Shown piece by piece: positions 18,982-23,946 of a stretch of 23,946 nt of DNA; within the stretch, counting starts at the first letter, position 1, and each line of letters starts with the position of its first letter. The notes beneath the pieces are model-generated. The model was not told the origin of the DNA and did not search any database. It was given only the letters and a program-made list of their open reading frames with translations. The DNA comes from Dactylosporangium sp. AC04546 (GTDB lineage: Bacteria > Actinomycetota > Actinomycetes > Mycobacteriales > Micromonosporaceae), in contig NZ_JAHYSG010000156.1 of assembly GCF_022095675.1 (NCBI RefSeq), positions 1 to 23,946 of the forward strand, written 5' to 3'. The position numbers and the translations under genes were made by a program.

Positions 18982-19041
18982 TTGCCGGACACAACAATCA
19001 CCGTCGTCCCGGACACACCCCGACGGTGGACTCCGCCCTAG
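18982..19041 (+). CDS. Possible 19-residue leader peptide with TTG start
   Basis: GGAGG (18971-18975) is followed after 6 nt by TTG 18982. This opens 19 codons (read as MPDTTITVVPDTPRRWTPP) ending at TAG 19039-19041, 48 nt before the binding-protein ATG. The ribosome-binding site is stronger than that of the following gene, but TTG starts are uncommon and the ORF is short. It is listed as a candidate only. Confidence 0.2.
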   Translation: MPDTTITVVPDTPRRWTPP

Positions 19042-19089
19042 AACCTCCTCGCGCCCCCCAAAGGCGCATATCCGAAAGGACCCGTGCAA

Positions 19090-20184
19090 ATGCGCAAAGG
19101 GATCCTCTCCCTGTTGGCGGTTGGCGTCCTCGCCACCGGCGGTCTGACCGCCTGCGGCGACGACAAGTCGGACTCCGGCAGCGGCGATGCCGGCAAGAAG
19201 CAGAAGATCGGCGTCATCCTGCCGGACAGCAAGTCCTCGGCCCGTTGGGAGACGGCGGACCGCAAGTACCTCGAGGCCGCCTTCAAGGCCGCCGGCGTGG
19301 ACTTCGACATCCAGAACGCGCAGGGCGACAAGGCCGCGTTCCAGACCATCGCCGAGCAGATGATCACCGGCGGCGTCAACGTCCTGATGATCGTCAACCT
19401 CGACTCCGGTACCGGCAAGGCCGTCCTCGACAAGGCCAAGTCGGCCGGCGTCGCGACGATCGACTACGACCGGCTCACGCTGGGCGGCTCCGCGTCGTAC
19501 TACGTGTCGTTCGACAACACGGCGGTCGGCAAGCTGCAGGGCGAGGGCCTGGTCAAGTGCCTGACCGACCTCAAGGCGACCAAGCCGATCATCGCCGAGC
19601 TCAACGGCTCGCAGACCGACAACAACGCCACCCTGTTCAAGGCCGGCTACGACGGCGTCCTCAAGGCCAAGTACGACGCCGGCGAGTACGTCAAGGGCCC
19701 GGACCAGTGGGTTCCGGACTGGGACAACACCCAGGCCGGCACCATCTTCGAGCAGATGCTGACCTCGACCCCGAACATCGCGGGTGTCCTGGCGGCCAAC
19801 GACGGTCTCGGCAACGCCGCGATCAACGCGCTCAAGAAGCAGGGCCTCAACGGCAAGGTCCCGGTGACCGGCCAGGACGCGACCGTCCAGGGTCTGCAGA
19901 ACATCCTCAACGGTGACCAGTGCATGACCGTCTACAAGGCTGTCAAGCAGGAGGCCGACGCGGCCGCGAAGCTCGCCATCGGCCTGGCCAAGGGCGAGAA
20001 GGGCTCCACCACCCAGAAGGTGACCGACCCCGAGGGCAAGCGCGACGTCGACGCCGTGCTGCTCACCCCGAAGTCCATCACCAAGGACAACGTGAAGGAC
20101 GTCGTCGACGACGGCTACGTCACGGTTGCCGAGCTCTGCACCGGCGACTTCGCCGCGAAGTGCACCGCCGCGGGCATCAAGTAA
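19090..20184 (+). CDS. XylF-type sugar ABC transporter substrate-binding lipoprotein
   Basis: This is a 364-residue periplasmic-binding-protein-like lipoprotein. ATG 19090 is preferred, with AAAGGA (19075-19080) 9 nt upstream; GTG 19084 is only 3 nt from it. MRKGILSLLAVGVLATGGLTAC gives a signal peptide with lipobox LTAC (Cys22). The body follows the D-xylose/ribose class: KIGVILPDSKSSARWETADRK, NAQGDKAAFQTIAEQMITGG, IDYDRLT and NDGLGNAAINALKKQGLNGK followed by VPVTGQDA. Two late Cys residues (ELCTGDFAAKC) could form a disulfide. It captures a pentose or related sugar at the outer membrane face and delivers it to the permease. It is the first gene of the operon; two stable hairpins follow it, which would allow higher expression than the ATPase gene. 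Confidence 0.92.
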   Translation: MRKGILSLLAVGVLATGGLTACGDDKSDSGSGDAGKKQKIGVILPDSKSSARWETADRKYLEAAFKAAGVDFDIQNAQGDKAAFQTIAEQMITGGVNVLMIVNLDSGTGKAVLDKAKSAGVATIDYDRLTLGGSASYYVSFDNTAVGKLQGEGLVKCLTDLKATKPIIAELNGSQTDNNATLFKAGYDGVLKAKYDAGEYVKGPDQWVPDWDNTQAGTIFEQMLTSTPNIAGVLAANDGLGNAAINALKKQGLNGKVPVTGQDATVQGLQNILNGDQCMTVYKAVKQEADAAAKLAIGLAKGEKGSTTQKVTDPEGKRDVDAVLLTPKSITKDNVKDVVDDGYVTVAELCTGDFAAKCTAAGIK

Positions 20185-20199
20185 CACCCGGCGTCACCA

Positions 20200-20237
20200 G
20201 CCCGGCGTCCACAGCCTCGACTCTGTGGGCGCCGGGC
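20200..20237 (+). terminator. 15-bp hairpin after the binding-protein gene (partial terminator or mRNA stabiliser)
   Basis: GCCCGGCGTCCACAG (20200-20214) pairs with 20223-20237 at all 15 positions, one of them a G-U pair, around an 8-nt loop. It starts 16 nt after the stop codon and lacks a T-tract. A direct copy of its CCCGGCGTC arm lies at 20187-20195, allowing alternative pairing. Confidence 0.7.
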
Positions 20238-20251
20238 CTCGGCCGTGAACA

Positions 20252-20278
20252 CTCCCGGCGGCACCCCTCCCGCCGGAG
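20252..20278 (+). other. Second hairpin before the ATPase gene
   Basis: CCGGCGG (20255-20261) pairs with CCGCCGG (20270-20276), extended by CTC/GAG across a one-base bulge, with an 8-nt loop. It ends 21 nt before the AAGGAG ribosome-binding site of the ATPase gene. Confidence 0.5.
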
Positions 20279-20309
20279 ACGAAGAAGTCGGACATGGAGA
20301 AGGAGCATC

Positions 20310-21083
20310 GTGACCGACACACCCTTGCTGGAAGTGAAGAAGCTCAACAAGAGCTTCGGACCGGTCCAGGTCCTGCGTGACGTGGACTTCTCGGCCTACG
20401 CCGGCCAGGTCACCGCCCTCGTCGGCGACAACGGAGCCGGAAAGTCCACCCTGGTGAAGTGCCTCGGCGGGATCTACTCCATCGACTCCGGCGACTATTT
20501 CTTCGACGGCAAGCCGGTCTCGGTCCACGGGCCGCGCGACGCCGCCGCCCTCGGCCTCGAGATCGTGTACCAGGACCTCGCGCTCTGCGACAACCTGGAC
20601 ATCGTCCAGAACATGTTCCTCGGCCGGGAGATCAAGAGCGGCCTCGTCCTCGACGACATCTCGATGGAGCAGAAGGCCGCCGAGACCCTCGCCGGCCTGT
20701 CGGTCCGCACCGTCAAGTCGGTGCGCCAGCACGTCTCGAGCCTCTCGGGCGGCCAGCGCCAGACCGTCGCGATCGCCAAGGCCGTGCTGTGGAACAACCG
20801 CGTCGTCGTGCTCGACGAGCCGACCGCCGCCCTGGGCGTCGCACAGACCGCCCAGGTGCTCGAGCTCGTCCGCCGCCTCGCCGACAACGGCCTCGCTGTC
20901 GTGCTCATCTCGCACAACATGAACGACGTGTTCGCGGTCGCCGACCGGATCGCCGCGCTCTTCCTCGGCCAGATGGCCGCCGAGGTCCGCGCGTCCGACG
21001 TGACCCACTCGCAGGTCGTCGAACTCATCACCGCCGGGCGCAGCGGCGACCTCGGCCTTCGCCAGAACGGAGCGGCGGCATGA
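20310..21083 (+). CDS. Sugar ABC transporter ATPase, single-domain (XylG/RbsA-like)
   Basis: This 257-residue protein starts at GTG 20310 with AAGGAG (20300-20305) 4 nt upstream. Walker A is GDNGAGKST, the Q-loop region is VYQDLALCDNLD, the signature is LSGGQRQ, Walker B is VVVLDEPTAALG and the switch His lies in ISHN. It powers import of the sugar held by the upstream lipoprotein. Classical XylG/RbsA proteins carry two tandem ABC domains (about 500 residues); this has one, so it should homodimerise. Single-domain versions are common in actinobacterial carbohydrate transporters. Its stop overlaps the permease start as ATGA. Confidence 0.95.
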   Translation: MTDTPLLEVKKLNKSFGPVQVLRDVDFSAYAGQVTALVGDNGAGKSTLVKCLGGIYSIDSGDYFFDGKPVSVHGPRDAAALGLEIVYQDLALCDNLDIVQNMFLGREIKSGLVLDDISMEQKAAETLAGLSVRTVKSVRQHVSSLSGGQRQTVAIAKAVLWNNRVVVLDEPTAALGVAQTAQVLELVRRLADNGLAVVLISHNMNDVFAVADRIAALFLGQMAAEVRASDVTHSQVVELITAGRSGDLGLRQNGAAA

Positions 21084-22339
21084 CCGTGTCCACCGTGCCC
21101 CCGGAGGAGAAGGCGGCCGCCGGCCGGCCGGTCACCCTGGGCAGCTACGTCAGCAGCTACTTCGGCAAGGTGCGCGGCGGCGACATGGGCGCCCTGCCCG
21201 CCATCTCCGGCCTGATCGTGCTCGTGATCGTGTTCTCGATCGCCCGCCCGGTCTTCTTCAGCAAGGCCAACTTCGCGAACCTGCTGACCCAGGGCGCCGC
21301 CGTCACGATCATCGCCATGGGTCTCGTGTTCGTGCTGCTCCTGGGCGAGATCGACCTCTCCGCCGGCTTCGCCAGCGGCGTGTGCGCCGCGGTGCTCGCG
21401 ACACTGCTCACGACGCACGGTTATCCGTGGTACGTCGCGGTCCTCGGTGCCATCGTGACCGGTGTCGTCATCGGCCTCGTGCTCGGCACACTCGTGGCCA
21501 AGCTCGGCATCCCGTCGTTCGTCGTCACCCTGGCGGCGTTCCTCGCCTTCCAGGGCGCCGTGCTGCTGCTCATCAAGGGCGGCACGATCATCGCCGTCGA
21601 CGACCCCGCGATCAAGAAGATCAACTTCGACGGCCGGTTCACCCCGGTCCAGGGCTGGATCCTCTTCGCCGTCACCGTCCTCGGCCTGCTCGCGGTCCAC
21701 CTCTGGAAGCGCCGGGGCCGGGCCAAGCGGGGCCTGGCGGTCGAGCCGATGTCGGTCATCGCCCTGCGCGTCGGCGCGGTCGCCGTGCTGCTCGGCGTCG
21801 CCGTCTACGTGCTCAACCTGGAGCGCGGCCGCAACGTGCTGTTCTCCCAGAAGGGCGTCCCGATGGTCGTCCTGATCATCGGCGTGTTCCTGCTGGTGTG
21901 GACGTTCGTGCTCGGCCGCACCGCCTACGGCCGGCACGTCTACGCCGTCGGCGGCAACAAGGAGGCCGCCCGCCGGGCCGGCATCAACGTCGACGCGATC
22001 CGCATCTCCGTGTTCGTCATCTGCTCCGGCATGGCGGCCATCGGCGGCATCATCGCCGCGTCGCGCGCCGCGTCGGTCGACCCGAACACGGGCGGCAGCA
22101 ACGTCCTGCTGTACGCGGTGGGCGCCGCGGTCATCGGCGGCACCAGCCTCTTCGGCGGCAAGGGCCGGGTCCTCGACGCGGTCCTCGGCGGCGCCGTGGT
22201 CGCGGTCATCGAGAACGGCATGGGTCTGCTGGGCTACGAGTCGGGCGTGAAGTTCATCGTCACCGGCGTCGTCCTGCTGCTCGCGGCGAGCGTCGACGCG
22301 CTGTCCCGGCGACGGGCTGCCGCGGCGGGATTGAGCTGA
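21080..22339 (+). CDS. Sugar ABC transporter permease (XylH-like)
   Basis: This 419-residue membrane protein has about ten helices. ATG 21080 overlaps the TGA of the ATPase gene, so translation is coupled. Family motifs include NLLTQGAAVTIIAMGLVFVL, GEIDLSAG, LVAKLGIPSFVVTLAAFLAF, and the cytoplasmic GRTAYGRHVYAVGGNKEAAR followed by RAGINVDAI, which docks with the ATPase. IGGTSLFGGKGRVLDAVLGG follows near the end. It belongs to the BPD_transp_2 (ribose/xylose) permease family and is close to XylH in length. A basic loop (WKRRGRAKRG) lies in the middle. As a homodimer it forms the translocation pore for the sugar. The ROK gene begins 47 bp after its stop. Confidence 0.95.
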   Translation: MTVSTVPPEEKAAAGRPVTLGSYVSSYFGKVRGGDMGALPAISGLIVLVIVFSIARPVFFSKANFANLLTQGAAVTIIAMGLVFVLLLGEIDLSAGFASGVCAAVLATLLTTHGYPWYVAVLGAIVTGVVIGLVLGTLVAKLGIPSFVVTLAAFLAFQGAVLLLIKGGTIIAVDDPAIKKINFDGRFTPVQGWILFAVTVLGLLAVHLWKRRGRAKRGLAVEPMSVIALRVGAVAVLLGVAVYVLNLERGRNVLFSQKGVPMVVLIIGVFLLVWTFVLGRTAYGRHVYAVGGNKEAARRAGINVDAIRISVFVICSGMAAIGGIIAASRAASVDPNTGGSNVLLYAVGAAVIGGTSLFGGKGRVLDAVLGGAVVAVIENGMGLLGYESGVKFIVTGVVLLLAASVDALSRRRAAAAGLS

Positions 22340-22350
22340 CGACCGGCGGC

Positions 22351-22356
22351 TAGGCT
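22351..22356 (+). promoter_or_regulatory. Possible -10 TAGGCT of the ROK gene
   Basis: TAGGCT fits TANNNT and would give a leader of about 24 nt containing GGAGAGAAAG before the ATG at 22387. No convincing -35 sits at the normal distance. The gene may also be read from the ABC operon. Confidence 0.3.
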
Positions 22357-22386
22357 CGTTACCCGCCCCCGGAGAGAAAGCCGAGC

Positions 22387-23574
22387 ATGCGCGTTGGTCC
22401 CAGCCAGGAGGAGATCCGCCGGAGCAACCTCGGTGCGCTCCTGCGCTCCGTTCACCTCCACGGCGCCATGTCCCGCGCCGACCTCACCACGAGCCTGGGA
22501 CTCAACCGCAGCACGATCGGGGCGCTGACCGCGGACCTCGCCGCCGCCGGCCTGGTGAGCGAAGAGGTCCCGCAGGAGCAGCGCGGCCGGGCCGGGCGAC
22601 CCTCGCTGGTCGTCCGGCCCGAGTCCGAGAAGGTGTACGTCTACGCGTTCGCCGTCGAGGTCGACCGCATCGTCGGGGCCCGGGTCGGGCTCGGCGGCGT
22701 CCTGCTCGACCGGCACGAGGCCGCCCGTCCCCGCGGTGAGCAGGACGCGGCGGCCGTCGTGGCACCCATCGCCGACTTCGTGCGCAAGATGCAGGCCGCC
22801 GCGCCCGCCGACGCCCGGCTCATCGGCAGCGGCGCGGCCGTCTCGGCGATGGTCCGCCGCGAGGACGGCTACGTCCGCCTCGGCCCGCAGCTGGGCTGGG
22901 TCGACCAGCCGCTCGGCGAGGCTCTCGGCGAGGTGATCGGCGACGGCCGCCCGGTCGCCGTGCGCAACAACGCCGACCTGGCCGCCCTCGCGGAGCACAC
23001 CCGCGGCGCGGCCGTGGGCTGCGACAACGTCGTCTACCTGTACGGCGACGCCGGCGTCGGTGGCGGCATCATCGCCGCGGGGCGCCCGGTCACCGGCCAC
23101 GGCGGGTACGGCGGCGAGGTCGGCCACATGGTCGTCAACCCGGTCGGCAAGCCGTGCAGCTGCGGCTCCCACGGCTGCTGGGAGACCGAGATCGGCGAGC
23201 ACGCCCTGCTCGCCGCGGCCGGCCGCAACCCGTCCGCCGGCCGCGAGGGCATCATGGCCGTCGTCGACGCCGCCTCCCGGGGCGACAACAGCGCCCAGGC
23301 GGCCGTCCGGCAGGTCGGGGACTGGCTCGGCTTCGGCGTGGCCAACCTGGTGAACATCTTCAACCCGGAGATGGTCATCTTCGGCGGGACGCTGCGGGAG
23401 GTGTACCTCGCCTCGGCCGCGCAGGTCCGCAGCCGGTTGAACCGCAACGGGCTGCCGGCGTGCCGCGAGCACGTCCGGTTGCGCACCCCGCAGCTCGGCG
23501 ACGACGCGTCGCTGCTGGGTGCGGCGGAGCTGGCGTTCGAGCCGCTCTTCGCCGATCCCCTCGATCCTGCCTGA
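22387..23574 (+). CDS. ROK-family transcriptional repressor
   Basis: This 395-residue protein has an N-terminal winged helix-turn-helix (about 8-65, RADLTTSLGLNRSTIGALTA followed by DLAAAGLV) and a sugar-kinase-like ROK domain. The zinc motif CSCGSHGC (Cys257, Cys259, Cys264) followed by WE matches the ROK consensus, and EVGHMVV supplies the expected His. The GAGVGGGI-like phosphate loop reads DAGVGGGIIAAGRPVTGHGG. The catalytic Asp of ROK kinases (NDAN-type motif) appears as Asn in RNNADLAALAE, which argues for a regulator without kinase activity. Placement directly after the ABC transporter genes suggests it controls their expression in response to the imported sugar, similar to XylR. The palindrome at 18916-18931 is its candidate operator. 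Confidence 0.93.
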   Translation: MRVGPSQEEIRRSNLGALLRSVHLHGAMSRADLTTSLGLNRSTIGALTADLAAAGLVSEEVPQEQRGRAGRPSLVVRPESEKVYVYAFAVEVDRIVGARVGLGGVLLDRHEAARPRGEQDAAAVVAPIADFVRKMQAAAPADARLIGSGAAVSAMVRREDGYVRLGPQLGWVDQPLGEALGEVIGDGRPVAVRNNADLAALAEHTRGAAVGCDNVVYLYGDAGVGGGIIAAGRPVTGHGGYGGEVGHMVVNPVGKPCSCGSHGCWETEIGEHALLAAAGRNPSAGREGIMAVVDAASRGDNSAQAAVRQVGDWLGFGVANLVNIFNPEMVIFGGTLREVYLASAAQVRSRLNRNGLPACREHVRLRTPQLGDDASLLGAAELAFEPLFADPLDPA

Positions 23575-23615
23575 CGCCTTCCGGCCTCCCTGCCGTCGGC
23601 CCTGTTCAGGCCTCA

Positions 23616-23640
23616 TATCCTAGCATCCTAGGAAGCCTAG
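23616..23640. promoter_or_regulatory. Triple CCTAG operator-like cluster
   Basis: CCTAG occurs three times at 8- and 9-bp intervals (23619, 23627, 23636). The central copy forms the palindrome TCCTAGGA (23626-23633), extended as GC-A-TCCTAGGA-A-GC. Sites with a CTAG core are typical of GntR/FadR-type regulators. It lies between two convergent gene ends, where an operator is unexpected. Confidence 0.35.
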
Positions 23641-23643
23641 AGG

Positions 23644-23705
23644 GTGCGGCTGGCGCCGCACTGAAGAACAGATTTCCAGCCGCTGCGCGGCAGACTTTCG
23701 TTTTT
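23644..23705 (+). terminator. Hairpins and T-rich tract after the ROK gene
   Basis: GTGCGGC/GCCGCAC (23644-23650/23655-23661) forms a perfect 7-bp stem with a 4-nt loop. A second stem, GCCGC/GCGGC (23679-23683/23687-23691), is followed by ACTTTCGTTTTT ending at 23705. Together they are a reasonable terminator for the ROK transcript, 70-130 bp after its stop. Confidence 0.5.
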
Positions 23706-23721
23706 CCTGGTGTGGGACCGC

Positions 23722-23946
23722 TCAGGACGGTTTCGTCGACGCCTGGCAGGCCACCACCGCGTCCAGGTACCAGCCGAGGTCGTCGTGGGAGCGGAAGGTG
23801 AGCACCGCGACGGTCTGGGCCCGGCGGTCGAAGGCGATGTCGACGCGGGCCGGCTCGGTGTGCAGGTGGTGCTGGCCTTTGACGAGGTCGGGGTCGCGCG
23901 CGTTGGCCCAGGCGGCGGCGAGCTCGGCGGGGGCGCGGGTCTCGCG
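23722..23946 (-). CDS. Unidentified protein, C-terminal 74 residues only
   Basis: An open frame enters from the right edge of the window on the minus strand and stops at TGA 23722-23724. The visible part reads RETRAPAELAAAWANARDPD, then a His-containing stretch (LVKGQHHLHTEP). VDIAFDRRAQTVAVLTFRSH, DDLGWYLDAVVACQ and ASTKPS follow. Codon use is strongly GC-biased at third positions, and alternating hydrophobic strands suggest a folded alpha/beta or beta domain. I do not recognise the family, and its start and N-terminus lie outside the window. Confidence 0.7.
   Translation of the reverse strand, partial: RETRAPAELAAAWANARDPDLVKGQHHLHTEPARVDIAFDRRAQTVAVLTFRSHDDLGWYLDAVVACQASTKPS

Larger units (their letters stand above)
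18790..19089. other. 300-bp regulatory leader of the sugar ABC operon
   Basis: No protein gene of normal size is present. The stretch contains GTCAC/GTGAC stem sequences near 18836-18850 and GTTGCCGG (18896-18903) with its inverse CCGGCAAC (18922-18929). It also contains the promoter-operator at 18908-18937, an 8-bp stem TTGTGTCC/GGACACAA (18954-18961/18987-18994) and a possible TTG leader ORF at 18982-19041. A GCGCC/GGCGC hairpin (19051-19067) lies just before the AAAGGA ribosome-binding site. Confidence 0.6.

Noticed and set aside
1..23946. Defence island, prophage, biosynthetic gene cluster or insertion sequence
   Set aside because: No nuclease, toxin-antitoxin, phage structural, PKS/NRPS or transposase signature is seen. 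Base composition is even apart from the repeat island.

Overview
The window is GC-rich throughout, with strong G/C preference at third codon positions. It carries lsr2, an LAXTG-type surface protein, actinobacterial lipoprotein signals and several apparently leaderless -10/start-codon arrangements. It therefore reads as a chromosomal segment of an Actinomycetota member; I infer the Micromonosporaceae (Dactylosporangium/Actinoplanes-like), but that is inference. I saw no rRNA, tRNA, CRISPR array, transposase, integrase or phage gene. Most of it looks like core or regulatory chromosome, with one repeat-rich intergenic island.

Layout. Bases 1-836: a partial PspC-domain gene (-) diverges from a GSP17M/YflT-like stress membrane protein (+). 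Bases 908-2773: a beta-solenoid-like repeat protein with a membrane C-terminus (+), convergent with an AI-2E/PerM family permease (-, 2800-4008). Bases 4087-5741: a coupled lipid operon, an acyltransferase followed by an acyl-ACP desaturase (+). It is followed by a 58-bp nested inverted repeat and lsr2 (5897-6259), which ends in a strong terminator. Bases 6331-9012: a cell-wall-anchored protein (-) with five fibronectin III domains, each with a CX9C pair. Bases 9156-12012: a tightly coupled cassette (-) of a fold-type III PLP decarboxylase, an MFS transporter and a RidA-like protein, preceded by a possible 13-codon leader ORF. Bases 12108-14846: a membrane PAS-GGDEF-EAL c-di-GMP protein (-).

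Bases 14847-15492 hold no gene. This stretch carries two long imperfect palindromes, a smaller hairpin and a degenerate tandem repeat with a 58-59 bp period. Bases 15493-17885: a membrane-anchored PQQ-type beta-propeller and an M15-type peptidase (both -). The peptidase diverges from an L,D-transpeptidase-like lipoprotein (+, 17905-18789), and the two promoters appear to share one symmetric -10 element.

Bases 18790-23574: a XylFGH-type sugar ABC transporter operon (+; binding lipoprotein, single-domain ATPase, permease) followed by a ROK-family repressor. There is a palindromic operator candidate in the operon promoter and two hairpins between the binding-protein and ATPase genes. The window ends in a partial unidentified gene (-). 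The likely joint roles are envelope maintenance (PspC, PlsC/desaturase, M15 and L,D-transpeptidase), amine metabolism and export (decarboxylase cassette), c-di-GMP signalling and regulated sugar uptake.
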